From Bacteroidales bacterium (GTDB lineage Bacteria; Bacteroidota; Bacteroidia; Bacteroidales; P3), in NCBI GenBank assembly GCA_031263015.1, contig JAISGN010000002.1, positions 1-64,000 of the forward strand: DNA of 64,000 nt, read 5' to 3'. Every line of letters begins with the position of its first letter. The stretch's first letter is position 1. Shown piece after piece: positions 33,020-42,023 of the stretch. A program made the translations under genes and the position numbers. Under the pieces are notes generated by a model, which saw nothing but the letters and a program-made list of their open reading frames with translations, was not told the origin of the DNA and ran no database searches.

Positions 33020-34996
33020 TTAGTTATTGCCCCAATATTTCCGCAAACCCCATGCGGCAGAGAGCAAAAGCACGATGCAAAGCCAATACCACCAACGAGA
33101 AATCAAACTAATATTTTCTTCCGACTGGTAAATAACGGGTTTAATCTGCTCATTGGCTTTGAGGAAATCAAGAATCTGCTGCATATTGTCGGGATAAAAC
33201 ATTTTGCCTGCTGTCTTCGCCGAAATATTGTAAAGCAAGCTATGGTCGGCAGTAAGGTTTATTTGCTCCAAATCCTCTTTGCTGATGTCAAAACTGCCTT
33301 TTGCCGTAAGGATTCTGCCTCCTGATGTTGTTTTTGCTTCGTATTGGTAATGTCCGGCAGGCAATCGTCCGGCGTTAAGGTGGTATGCGTTGAATGTTTT
33401 GCCGAATGTGAAGTCGTATGCCTTGTTTTGCGAGTTTTTTATGGTGATTGTAACCTCCGAATCGTTGATTAATTCGTATGCTTCATTGTATAATTCGGCT
33501 TGAAGGCTGATTGGCTGATTTTCATTGAAGATTCTGTCGCATATTATCCTGAAACGGCTCTTGTCAATCTTGTTTGCAATCAGTTTAACGCTCTTTTGTA
33601 TGATTTCATCAACCTCCTGATGCGTCTGATTGAGGGAATAATTTTGCAATCTCCACTTCCAAATATTTTCTCCAGCCAAAAGAGCGATGCGTCCGTAAGC
33701 AACATTATAATAAGACAGCAAAGGATAGTCCGTATTCACGCTTCCGATTTTCTGAAAGGCTAATGTCTGTGCGGCGGATTGAGTGGATATTTTAGCAATA
33801 GGGCATATCAGCGGCGGCAAACTGCGTATGATGGTTTCTGTTGTTTTGCTTAAAGAAAATAAAGCAAAGTCCGGGTTGAACAAAGCAAGGGATTGATTGG
33901 CGTTTGCTGCGGAAGATTGAGATATTGTGAAGCCTAACGACAACGAATTGAGCAAAGGCAGGTTAGTTTGTGAGCCAAGAATAAACATAAGCGGCACATT
34001 ATTTTGAGCAAGCTGCTTAATAGTGTTGGCGTTGTTGCGATTGGAGGGAAGATTGTGAAGGATTACCATATTATATTTAAGGAAGTCTGTCGGCAAATCG
34101 TCAATCAATGCCGTTTTAACGTCATAATTTTGATTGGAAAGCAGACCTGATTTCAATGCGGAGATGTCCGGATGCGGTGAAGCGGCGAGAATGAGTACTT
34201 TTTGCTTGCCATCAATAACCTCAATGAAGATTTCCCTGCGATTATTGCTTACATTCTTTTCATTATCTATTGTTTTCACTTCAACCATATAGCGTTCCAT
34301 CCCGACTTTATCGGCATTGACGATGGTGGAAAAGGTTTGTGTGAAATTATTATCGTCAATATTTACGGGCTTATCAAATATTATTTTGCCGTTCTTTGAT
34401 ACGGTTATTGCGGAATGAGAGCCTTTTGCCTTTGTAGCACCTGTTACAATCTCCAAAGGAAAGTCGCTGCCTTTATAGACAAGTTTGTTGTAACGCACTT
34501 CCGATATAAACAAATCCTTGCGAATGGTTGTGTCGCCCAAAGCAAGAGTTAAAATAGGGAAATGAAGATTCTCGCAAGCGTTAAGAGGATTTGAGCCTCT
34601 GTTTGCAATGCCGTCGGTTGCCAAAACGATGGATGAAAGATTTCTGTCTGCATATTGGTCGCCGATAGTGGCGATTGCCTGTGATATATCGCTGCAATAA
34701 TCTTTGAAATTAACCTTTGAATCTATTTCTTCGGCATTTAATGGCGTTACTTTGCTGCCGAAGGTTATTATTTTCAAGTCGTAATCTTTGCTAATGGCTT
34801 TTGCGAGTGTTTTTAAGTCGTTTTTGTAGTCTGAAGCCTCGTTTATTGATGACGAATTGTCCTGTGCCAATACTATGATAGGCTTTTCCGTGCGTGTTGT
34901 TTTGATATTCCAAACCGGATTGAAGAGAAGGTATATCAAAAGCAGGATTGCAAGACTTTTTAATGAGATAAGAATAATCTTTTTGCTTTTATTCAT
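33020..34996 (-). CDS. membrane protein with von Willebrand factor A domain
   Basis: The 658-residue protein has an N-terminal membrane helix (ILISLKSLAILLLIYLLF). A VWA-like domain follows with a MIDAS-type DNSSS (about 47-51) and VLATDGIANRGS. Beta-sandwich segments and a glutamine-amidotransferase-like Rossmann region come next (KVLILAASPHPDISALK, VILHNLPSNRNN). A C-terminal helix (WWYWLCIVLLLSAAWGL) ends it. This plan resembles Bacteroidetes BatA-like or 'VWA/N-terminal double-TM' proteins of the envelope. The role is unknown. It starts 27 nt after folC on the same strand. Confidence 0.75.
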   Translation of the reverse strand: MNKSKKIILISLKSLAILLLIYLLFNPVWNIKTTRTEKPIIVLAQDNSSSINEASDYKNDLKTLAKAISKDYDLKIITFGSKVTPLNAEEIDSKVNFKDYCSDISQAIATIGDQYADRNLSSIVLATDGIANRGSNPLNACENLHFPILTLALGDTTIRKDLFISEVRYNKLVYKGSDFPLEIVTGATKAKGSHSAITVSKNGKIIFDKPVNIDDNNFTQTFSTIVNADKVGMERYMVEVKTIDNEKNVSNNRREIFIEVIDGKQKVLILAASPHPDISALKSGLLSNQNYDVKTALIDDLPTDFLKYNMVILHNLPSNRNNANTIKQLAQNNVPLMFILGSQTNLPLLNSLSLGFTISQSSAANANQSLALFNPDFALFSLSKTTETIIRSLPPLICPIAKISTQSAAQTLAFQKIGSVNTDYPLLSYYNVAYGRIALLAGENIWKWRLQNYSLNQTHQEVDEIIQKSVKLIANKIDKSRFRIICDRIFNENQPISLQAELYNEAYELINDSEVTITIKNSQNKAYDFTFGKTFNAYHLNAGRLPAGHYQYEAKTTSGGRILTAKGSFDISKEDLEQINLTADHSLLYNISAKTAGKMFYPDNMQQILDFLKANEQIKPVIYQSEENISLISRWWYWLCIVLLLSAAWGLRKYWGNN

Positions 34997-35023
34997 AATC
35001 GTTTTCTTTGTTTGCTAATGTTG

Positions 35024-36310
35024 TTATAAAACTTCGGCGACTGTAAATGTGCTTCCGCCGACAAATATTACGTCTTCATTTTTTGCTTGTGCCTTTGCAG
35101 ATTCCAATGCCTCACGAACGGAAGGATAAACGCCGAAGATATGAAATTTACCTTGCTGTTGAAACATTCCATTCAGCACATCAGCGTCCAGACCTCGCGG
35201 AATATCAGCCTTACATAAGTAATAAACGGCGTCTTTGGGCAGAAGAGGAAAAATTTTGCTCAAATCCTTGTCATTAACTACGCCCAAAACAATATGTAAT
35301 GGCTTTTGCAATCGTTTCAACTGCTTTACAACATAGCGTAAGCCGTCTTCGTTGTGTCCGGTGTCGCAAATAATGGTCGGATTTGAGCCTATATGTTGCC
35401 AGCGTCCTAAAATAGGGACATTATGCAGAACATTCCGTATGCCTTTTCGCAATATTGTTTCACTTATATCAAATCCCAAATCGTTCAAAACATCAATGGC
35501 GGTGATTACTCCCAAGATATTTTTTTGCTGATAGTCGCCTTGCAGTCCTAAAATCAGGTTTTGATATTTCAGTTCCTTGTTATTATATACATCAATCACT
35601 AATTCGTTTTCGTTTTCCCGCACATTATTTATATGGTATATGCTATCGGCAAATTCTATGCGGCTTTTAGTCAAACGAGCCTTGTCAATAAAAACCTGTT
35701 TGGTCTCTTGTTGAGTTTGAGATATGACAACGGGAGTATCAGGCTTTATTATACCTGCTTTTTCAGAGGCAATGCTTTCTAATGTTGTGCCTAAAAATTG
35801 AGTATGGTCAAAACTTATGTTAGTTATAATAGAGAGTATGGGAGATAAAACGTTGGTTGAATCCAGCCTTCCGCCCATTCCGACTTCTATAACGGCAATA
35901 TCAACCCTGTTTTCAAAGTATTTGAACGCCATTGCAACCGAAAGTTCAAAGAAAGAAGGCTCTATATCTTCTATAATCTGCTTATTGTCATTCACAAATT
36001 TGATAACAAAGTCCTCATCGCACATTTTGCCGTTAATTTGTATCCTTTCCCTGAAATCTTTTAAATGAGGAGATGTATGCAAACCTACTTTCAGCCCTTT
36101 CTCTTGAAGAATTGATGCAATGAAATGAGAGGTTGAGCCTTTGCCGTTAGTGCCTGCAATATGTATTGCTTTGAAATTGTTTTGCGGATTGCCCAAAGCA
36201 TTCATCAATGCAATGGTATTGGATAAGTCTGCCTTGTATGCCGATTTGCCTATGCGTTGAAACATCGGTAACTTGGTGAAAAGATAGTCCAAAGTTTGTT
36301 TATATGTCAT
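35024..36310 (-). CDS. folC: folylpolyglutamate synthase / dihydrofolate synthase
   Basis: The 428-residue protein is a Mur-ligase-type enzyme. It has the ATP loop IHIAGTNGKGSTSHFIASIL, the folate-site VIEVGMGGRLDSTNV, the DHTQFLGTTLESIASEKAGI stretch characteristic of FolC, and ICDTGHNEDGL in the C-terminal domain. It adds glutamate to folates in the cytoplasm. Length is typical. It heads the minus-strand pair with the VWA gene. Confidence 0.93.
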   Translation of the reverse strand: MTYKQTLDYLFTKLPMFQRIGKSAYKADLSNTIALMNALGNPQNNFKAIHIAGTNGKGSTSHFIASILQEKGLKVGLHTSPHLKDFRERIQINGKMCDEDFVIKFVNDNKQIIEDIEPSFFELSVAMAFKYFENRVDIAVIEVGMGGRLDSTNVLSPILSIITNISFDHTQFLGTTLESIASEKAGIIKPDTPVVISQTQQETKQVFIDKARLTKSRIEFADSIYHINNVRENENELVIDVYNNKELKYQNLILGLQGDYQQKNILGVITAIDVLNDLGFDISETILRKGIRNVLHNVPILGRWQHIGSNPTIICDTGHNEDGLRYVVKQLKRLQKPLHIVLGVVNDKDLSKIFPLLPKDAVYYLCKADIPRGLDADVLNGMFQQQGKFHIFGVYPSVREALESAKAQAKNEDVIFVGGSTFTVAEVL

Positions 36311-36383
36311 TTTAAGGTCTGTTGGTTTGATTTGTCAAAAAGTATATGTATGTTTTATCATTCTGCAAAAAGTGTGTTAATTG

Positions 36384-36650
36384 GAGATTGCGGGTCAAGC
36401 CCGCAATGACGTGAATCAAGTCAGCAATAACCAACACACACAAGTCGCAATGACGATGGTCAAGTCCTCAATTACACTCCACTTTTTCTGCAAAATTATA
36501 AAAAACTTAGGTTACACCTCATTTTCTTCATATTTGACTTTTGTGTGTTGGTCATTGTTGTTTGTTTATATCAAGTCATTGCGGGCTTGACCCGCAATCT
36601 CATTTTGCCGTATAAAAAGGGGATTGCGGGTCAAGCCCGCAATGACGAGT
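36384..36650. repeat. three ATTGCGGG palindromes in the gap before duplicated locus B
   Basis: Palindromes with 8-bp arms (ATTGCGGG / CCCGCAAT) lie at 36387-36407, 36578-36598 and 36623-36643. The first and third have a TCAAG loop and the middle one is the inverse (CTTGA). GTCAAGTC-, GTCATTG- and CAATGACGATGG-type words are repeated between them. No gene is supported in 36311-36844. Confidence 0.8.
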
Positions 36651-36773
36651 AGCAAGCCGCAATGACGATGGTAAAGTCAGCAATGACTGTTAAACGTCTT
36701 GTAACTCCAAATGCTGAATTGTATTAGAATACCGATTAAAAGTATCTTTTTTATTTATTTTTTAGCAATTATT

Positions 36774-36804
36774 TTTGTGTTTTAGATAATTTGTATTATC
36801 TTTG
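36774..36804 (+). promoter_or_regulatory. Bacteroides-type promoter of duplicated locus B
   Basis: TTTG (36774-36777), 19 nt, TATCTTTG (36797-36804). It implies a leader of about 35 nt before ATG 36845 and rules out the earlier in-frame start at 36791. Confidence 0.75.
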
Positions 36805-36844
36805 CAGCCTCTTAAAGAGAGAAATTGCACATTATAATAATCTT

Positions 36845-37300
36845 ATGTATAAAGAAACGGATTTCACAATAGCAAGATATAATATCATCGCCGCTGACAT
36901 TTTGTCAGTGGGGGGGGATAAAAGCCTTACTTTCAATGATTTAAAACTCTGTGAATGCAGAGTTACGGCTTGCGACTACCTGTTTTATACTTCCGAAAAT
37001 AACATTTTTTCATCAGACGAGAACTTTTTTTCATGTGCAGGAAACTTTTCTACACACGTTGGGAACTTTCCTGCACACGTTGGGAACTTTCCCGCATACG
37101 TTGGGAACTTTCCTGCACACGTTGAGAACTTTCCCGCACACGTTGAGAACTTCTCTGCACACGTTGGGAACTTTCCCGCATACGTTGAGAACTTTTCTGC
37201 ACACGTTGGAAACTTTCCCGCATACGTTGGGAACTTCTCTTCCCAAGAAAAAAAGTTGTATAAAGCGAATTTCAATCATAAATCACATAAACAATTATAA
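36845..37300 (+). CDS. poly-G-containing heptapeptide-repeat protein (copy B)
   Basis: From ATG 36845 the product is 151 residues. A 45-residue unique part (MYKETDFTIARYNIIAADIL) contains the G tract (36910-36917, eight Gs) in frame as SVGGDK. About ten heptapeptide repeats of the form NFPAHVG/NFSAHVE follow, encoded by the 21-bp repeats, then a basic tail. Its stop is 4 nt before the next ATG. The copy A counterpart is truncated. Whether it is translated is uncertain, because all three frames of a 21-bp repeat tend to stay open. No family is recognised. Confidence 0.45.
   Translation: MYKETDFTIARYNIIAADILSVGGDKSLTFNDLKLCECRVTACDYLFYTSENNIFSSDENFFSCAGNFSTHVGNFPAHVGNFPAYVGNFPAHVENFPAHVENFSAHVGNFPAYVENFSAHVGNFPAYVGNFSSQEKKLYKANFNHKSHKQL
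37020..37250. repeat. 21-bp tandem repeats, copy B (about ten units)
   Basis: Units alternate between GAACTTTCCTGCACACGTTG and GAACTTTCCCGCATACGTTG types, with a strict 21-bp step and a pattern of C/T and A/G variants. The number differs from copy A. Confidence 0.92.
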
Positions 37301-37304
37301 ATAT

Positions 37305-37991
37305 ATGGAAACGACAAGAAACAATTTCAGCGGTTCGGATGCGAATTACAACAATTTTCAGTCAAAGTTGTTTGCGTATCTGTTTGACACAAAGCAGTTA
37401 GCATTTACGCCGACTGCGGACGAAAAGACCGAAGGGGCAAGGTTGCAAAAGGCGTGGATTGAGGGTTATGCGTTGGTGGTCAATCCTTCCACGAAAACAA
37501 CGGTAAGTGTTAAGAATAAAGACGATGCGAGGAAAGAATACACGAAATTCCTTCGCAGCATGGTTAATAAATATATCTTCGGCAACGACAACATAAGTGA
37601 CAGTACCAGAGTTGATTTGGGCTTGACGGTGAAGGATACTACCCCGACGCCGGTGGAGCCGCCGAAGGATATTCCGTTTCTTGCGATAGATTTTTCACAG
37701 AAAGGCGTTCATCAGGGTTCGCTTTGGACGAATACGTTTGTGGGCGAGAAGAAAAGGAAGCAAAAGCGTCCAAAAGGTGTTGCTTTGGCTGTTGTTCGTT
37801 GGGATGTGTCGGACAAACCTCCTGTTAATTATGAGGATTTGAAGCATCTTTTGCTGACGAGCGATTCGCATTTCACGCTTCAATTTACGCAGGATATGAA
37901 AGGGAAGACGGTCTATTATGCAGCCTGCTGGAGCAATTCAAAAGGAGAAATGGGTGCCTGGACAGAAATTTTTAACGCGATAATAAATTAA
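37305..37991 (+). CDS. conserved Bacteroidetes-type hypothetical protein, 228 aa (paralogue B)
   Basis: The product is nearly identical to that at 23405-24091, with about a dozen substitutions seen by eye (for example FAYLFDTKQ for LAYLFDAKQ, and SDKPP for ADKPP). All recognisable motifs are kept (DSTRVDLGLTVKDTT, GSLWTNTFVGEKKRKQKR, GKTVYYAACWSNSKGEMGAW), so selection appears to hold the protein. A continuous frame reaches back through the repeats to 36951, but it begins at a GTG inside unrelated sequence and a TAA blocks it upstream. I therefore set the start at ATG 37305, as in copy A. Confidence 0.8.
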   Translation: METTRNNFSGSDANYNNFQSKLFAYLFDTKQLAFTPTADEKTEGARLQKAWIEGYALVVNPSTKTTVSVKNKDDARKEYTKFLRSMVNKYIFGNDNISDSTRVDLGLTVKDTTPTPVEPPKDIPFLAIDFSQKGVHQGSLWTNTFVGEKKRKQKRPKGVALAVVRWDVSDKPPVNYEDLKHLLLTSDSHFTLQFTQDMKGKTVYYAACWSNSKGEMGAWTEIFNAIIN

Positions 37992-38049
37992 TTTATCTTT
38001 TTAGTGATGTGCATGCACTGATCGGAGTAAATTTTATTTCAATAAATTT

Positions 38050-39669
38050 TTGATTTTGAGAAAAAAACATAGATTATTACAAATTGTCATTGTTTTGGGG
38101 CTATTAGCTTTATGGCAATTTCTTGTAACAACTAATCAAGGTACTCGGGTTCCGGCTCCTTCGGATTGTTGTGTAGCCTTGTATCAGCTTATTTCTCAGA
38201 ATATATTATTGCCTGATATACTTTCCAGCTTGAATAGGGTGTTAGTAGGTTTTTCTTTTGCTCTTGCATTTGGATTGATATTTGGTTTTTTAATGGGAAT
38301 GATACCTCTGCTAAAAAGTGCGGTTATGGGTGTATTGGAATTGTTGCGCCCAATTCCGCCTATAGCTTGGATTCCTATTGCAGTATCAATATTAGGAATC
38401 GGCAATGCCTCCGCATGGTTTGTAATATTTGTGGGAGCATTTTTCCCTATTTTAACCAATACACTATTGGGAGTTAGTTCCGTAGAAAAGGTTCATATAG
38501 AAGCGGCAAAAGTTCTCGGTGCCTCTAAATTACGCTCTTTTACAGGGGTGATTTTGCCTTCTACATTGCCCAGTATTTTTGCCGGAGTTCGAGTAGGTCT
38601 TGGGTTTGCATGGATGTGTGTAGTAGCAGCCGAAATGTTTGCTGCAAGGTCAGGATTGGGATATGCTATTCAACTAAATCGTCAATTACTACGCTTGGAT
38701 AGGGTAGTTGCCTATATGGTTATTATTGCGGTTATCGGTTATTTGATGACTCGCTTAATTTCCTATTTAGAGAAAGTCTGCATTCCTTGGAAAAGAGATT
38801 TTATTTCAAAAGATTATTTTGATAGCACATCCAAAACAATGCAACAACATACTTTGCCTACAGAGCGCTTATATAAACAAAAAGATGAAATATCCGTAAA
38901 TATTGATTGGAAACATATTAAAGGAGCCTCTATAGAAATAAATAATCTGAAATTTCAATATCCTAATAGTAGAGAACTAATTCTGAATGGAACAAATTTA
39001 TCAGTTAAATCGGGAGAGGTATTTTGCATTTTGGGACTTAGCGGGTGTGGAAAATCAACACTTCTGCGATTATTGGCTGGCTTGGAAAATGGATATAGTG
39101 GGTCTATACAAATAGACGGCGAAGAATTGAACGGCTACAGAGAAGATACCACTATGGTGTTTCAGGATTTTTCTTTATTTCCATGGCGAAAAGTTGCGAG
39201 AAATGTACATTTTGCATTAGAGCAACATAAGAATGAAGCGAAAGAGCAGTCAAATATAGAGGAACAATACTTACAATTAGTGGGATTGCAGCATAAAGCA
39301 AAAGACTATCCTTACTTATTGTCAGGAGGGCAAATGCAAAGGGTTGCGTTTGCGCGTGCGTTAGCTTCAAGACCCCGTTTAATGCTTTTAGACGAACCTT
39401 TTAGTGCATTAGACATTTACACGCGAGAAGCCATGCAAGTAGAAATTTCCGAAATATTCAGGCAATCGGGTATTACTGTTATAATGGTTACTCACGATAT
39501 TTCGGAAGCTATTTTTATGGCAGACCGTATAGCAGTAATGGCTCCTCACAGCGGTTTTTTGAGTAATGAATATCACATAAACTTTCCTCGTCCAAGAGAT
39601 AAGAAATTTCGAAATTCAGTAGAATTTAAAGAGTTATCGGATATATTATGGAATCAAATTAATTTATAA
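38050..39669 (+). CDS. fused ABC transporter permease and ATP-binding protein (NitT/TauT type)
   Basis: The 539-residue protein joins two subunits that are normally separate. Residues about 1-245 form a SsuC/TauC-type permease with six helices and the EAA-like loop VHIEAAKVLGASKLRSF. After a linker, residues about 295-535 form the ATPase, with GLSGCGKSTLLRLLAG, LSGGQMQRVAFARALA, LMLLDEPFSALD and TVIMVTHDISEA. The start appears to be TTG at 38050 since no ATG is near. The dimer would supply both permeases and both ATPases of an importer. The binding lipoprotein follows 17 nt later. The substrate is unknown. Confidence 0.88.
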   Translation: MILRKKHRLLQIVIVLGLLALWQFLVTTNQGTRVPAPSDCCVALYQLISQNILLPDILSSLNRVLVGFSFALAFGLIFGFLMGMIPLLKSAVMGVLELLRPIPPIAWIPIAVSILGIGNASAWFVIFVGAFFPILTNTLLGVSSVEKVHIEAAKVLGASKLRSFTGVILPSTLPSIFAGVRVGLGFAWMCVVAAEMFAARSGLGYAIQLNRQLLRLDRVVAYMVIIAVIGYLMTRLISYLEKVCIPWKRDFISKDYFDSTSKTMQQHTLPTERLYKQKDEISVNIDWKHIKGASIEINNLKFQYPNSRELILNGTNLSVKSGEVFCILGLSGCGKSTLLRLLAGLENGYSGSIQIDGEELNGYREDTTMVFQDFSLFPWRKVARNVHFALEQHKNEAKEQSNIEEQYLQLVGLQHKAKDYPYLLSGGQMQRVAFARALASRPRLMLLDEPFSALDIYTREAMQVEISEIFRQSGITVIMVTHDISEAIFMADRIAVMAPHSGFLSNEYHINFPRPRDKKFRNSVEFKELSDILWNQINL

Positions 39670-39686
39670 TTTAAATATTTACAGAT

Positions 39687-40742
39687 ATGGCTATTTTTAA
39701 TAAAATTCAAAAGAAATCTATTGTAACCTTATGTATAGGTTTAACAATGGTAGCATTTTCATGTTTTTCGTTTTTCGGATGTAAAAAACAGCCTGAAACA
39801 CGGTTAGTTGTTGGTTGGCAAACGGCATGGGCAACAGCCGGACAGATTATAGAGACTTTGGATAATACGAACATTCCTGCTTTGTATAATTCCAATGCTA
39901 CATTCAGAGATTTTCTTTACGGTCCTGATATGTTAGAAGCCGGATTAGGTGGTGATATTGATGCAACAACATTGGGCGTTGTGCCGATTATCAGTTTATT
40001 GGCAGAAAGCGATAATTGGATTGTAGTATGTCGTCTTATTGATTTTCCTGTTAATACAATAGCAAGAACAGGCTCTAATATTACAACCTTTGCTGATATA
40101 AAAGGGAAAAAACTCGGCGTTCCTATCGGAGCTTCCGGAGCTTATCCTTATATTCTCCTGCGTATGCAAGAAAATGGACTGACCGAAGAAAATACGAAGT
40201 TGCTTAATGTCAGTCCGGCTGAAGCAATGGTAGTATTACAACAAGGCGGCATTGACGCATTGGGAATATGGGAACCTACGGCGACAATTATTGAGTCGGA
40301 AGGAATTGGTAAAGCGATTGATGAAAAGCGATATGTTGGTTATCTTGCTGTGAATAAAAGCATTGTTGATAACCACCCTGAACAAGTAGTTGATTTAATA
40401 GAAAGTTTAATTGAAGCAAATTGGTATGTTGTAAATAATCCGAAGCAAACAGATGAATGGTTTGCAAAGCGGTCCAATTTTGATTTGCATCTATTAGGCA
40501 AAATTCGGATTATTGAACCCAATCTGAAAGCAAAAAGCATAAATGATATTTCCGTAGATATTACCCCTGAAGATATTGCTCTGTCACAACAAGTAGCCGA
40601 TCAAATGTTTGATAACGGATTACTTAAACGCAAAGTGAATTTTTCAGAGCGTGTAAATTTGGATTTGTCAAAGCAAGCCGAAGAAAATGTAAGAAAAGAG
40701 GGCAGTTTAATGGATAAAGTATTTGTAAAAGATAAAAAATGA
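39687..40742 (+). CDS. NitT/TauT-type ABC substrate-binding lipoprotein
   Basis: The 351-residue protein has a lipobox (FSFFGC, Cys about 31). A type II periplasmic binding fold of the NMT1/SsuA group follows: RLVVGWQTAWATAGQII, IDATTLGVVPIISLL, ITTFADIKGKKLGVP, AMVVLQQGGIDALGIWEPTA. This family binds small organosulfur, nitrate, pyrimidine or aromatic ligands; the ligand cannot be read. As a lipoprotein it would be tethered to the inner membrane next to the fused transporter. Its stop overlaps the next gene by ATGA. Confidence 0.88.
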   Translation: MAIFNKIQKKSIVTLCIGLTMVAFSCFSFFGCKKQPETRLVVGWQTAWATAGQIIETLDNTNIPALYNSNATFRDFLYGPDMLEAGLGGDIDATTLGVVPIISLLAESDNWIVVCRLIDFPVNTIARTGSNITTFADIKGKKLGVPIGASGAYPYILLRMQENGLTEENTKLLNVSPAEAMVVLQQGGIDALGIWEPTATIIESEGIGKAIDEKRYVGYLAVNKSIVDNHPEQVVDLIESLIEANWYVVNNPKQTDEWFAKRSNFDLHLLGKIRIIEPNLKAKSINDISVDITPEDIALSQQVADQMFDNGLLKRKVNFSERVNLDLSKQAEENVRKEGSLMDKVFVKDKK

Positions 40743-42022
40743 AAAGTTTTATTTCTACAAATATTGCTAAAATATTATGGATAATTTCTGCACTATGTGC
40801 GGTATTGTTTATATCAATAGTTTTGTATGATATATATGGCGATTCCCCTTATGGTTCAAATAGATCTTTTACTTTATATGACAAATTGGTTATTGCATTA
40901 TGTATCGGATACTTTATATTTTTTCTTTTAAGTCTTTTCCTTTGGAGAAATTGTCATTATTTTTACTATGGCACAGATACGTTACAAAAAACCATAAAGA
41001 AATCATACATTATACCTTCTTGTGTGTTGGTAATAATGCTTGCGGCAGCTGTACTTATGGAATATTGTCCGGGAAATGGGAGCTATAATTTAGGTGAGAA
41101 TTTTCTAATAAATTTAGGAGGTTTGTTTGCCATATTTTTAGGAATAGTTACTGTATTGGGGACATTTTTGGCGTTAAAATCCATTGTAGAACAAGAGCAA
41201 ATAATAACCTCGTACTCTCAATTGTATAAGCATGTTACCGAACTTCTGAATAATGTAAAATCAGACGATGAGATAAAAATTGTTTCTTACTTTATTTTAC
41301 CAGGATACTGGCAGGTAACAAATAAGAGAAGGCGAAAAAAATTCAAGGAAGCCTTAGAGAAAGTAATTGATCAAAGTAATGTTAAAGTAATAAGCCTGAA
41401 TAAAAAGGAACATTTAAGCGTTCTTATTGATATGGTTAATAAAGGTACACCAATGTATCCGATTACTGAAAACAATAGAAGCAATTATGAGGAAAAAGCA
41501 CAGTATGTTAATGCTTTTCAAAAAGAATGTTATAACTTATTAAATAAAGCTAATGACAACTTTAGACCTCTCTGTTGGAATCAGTTGCCAGGATATTTCT
41601 TCATTATAACAGATCAAAAGGCTATTATTGTAACTCCTGTAGGTTTGCCTGAAATCAAACCTGAAATAGTGGACAAGATTAGCGACACAATGAATATACA
41701 AACAACAGTAATACAAACACTGGACACGGTTGATATGCGAGGAAATCGTAACACAGGAAAAAGAACTGTGGAAACTCTTGGTTTTGAAACCTCAGATCCG
41801 CATGTTATTGACGAGTTGAACGAAATTTTTGATAAATTATATGATCCTACACAGAATTTGCAAACAGAAACTAGTATGAATACGCCAAACAATTCAAATA
41901 CAGAAGATATAATGTTAAAAATTTTTACTCAAATAAATACTTTTATGAATAATGGTAGTAAGATAGATGTTGAAGTAGAGATTTTTAATAATATGAGAAT
42001 TAAAGTAAAGAAAGAGAATTAG
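40739..42022 (+). CDS. membrane protein of unknown family in the ABC/radical-SAM operon
   Basis: The 427-residue protein has four hydrophobic helices in the first 150 residues (for example VLVIMLAAAVLMEY and LGGLFAIFLGIVTVLGTFL). A cytoplasmic domain of about 230 residues follows (KIVSYFILPGYWQVTNKRRR; LPGYFFIITDQKAIIVTPVG), then a Thr/Asn-rich linker and a short tail. The layout recalls PLD-like or sensor proteins, but no HKD motif is present and no family is recognised. It is translationally coupled to both neighbours, so it probably works with the importer and the radical SAM protein. Confidence 0.7.
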   Translation: MKSFISTNIAKILWIISALCAVLFISIVLYDIYGDSPYGSNRSFTLYDKLVIALCIGYFIFFLLSLFLWRNCHYFYYGTDTLQKTIKKSYIIPSCVLVIMLAAAVLMEYCPGNGSYNLGENFLINLGGLFAIFLGIVTVLGTFLALKSIVEQEQIITSYSQLYKHVTELLNNVKSDDEIKIVSYFILPGYWQVTNKRRRKKFKEALEKVIDQSNVKVISLNKKEHLSVLIDMVNKGTPMYPITENNRSNYEEKAQYVNAFQKECYNLLNKANDNFRPLCWNQLPGYFFIITDQKAIIVTPVGLPEIKPEIVDKISDTMNIQTTVIQTLDTVDMRGNRNTGKRTVETLGFETSDPHVIDELNEIFDKLYDPTQNLQTETSMNTPNNSNTEDIMLKIFTQINTFMNNGSKIDVEVEIFNNMRIKVKKEN

Positions 42023-42023
42023 G

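Larger units (their letters stand above)
36527..38000 (+). repeat. duplicated 1.4-kb locus, copy B
   Basis: This is the second copy of the locus at 22825-24102. The upstream blocks, promoter, small frame, G tract, 21-bp repeats and distal gene follow in the same order. The copies differ mainly in palindrome content, G-tract length (eight here, ten there) and number of 21-bp units. Confidence 0.8.

Noticed and set aside
36910-36917. G-tract slippage creating a fusion with the distal gene
   Set aside because: I tested the frames: losing one G or gaining two brings the frame to the TAA at 36942, so slippage cannot by itself fuse the two genes.
36951-37991. 346-codon fusion of the 21-bp repeats with the 228-aa protein
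   Set aside because: It starts at a GTG in sequence that is read in another frame, and TAA at 36942-36944 blocks the frame upstream. Copy A has a stop (TAG at 23345-23347) at the equivalent junction.
37992-38049. riboswitch before the fused ABC importer
   Set aside because: Only 58 nt separate the genes and I found no TPP, cobalamin or other conserved riboswitch core.
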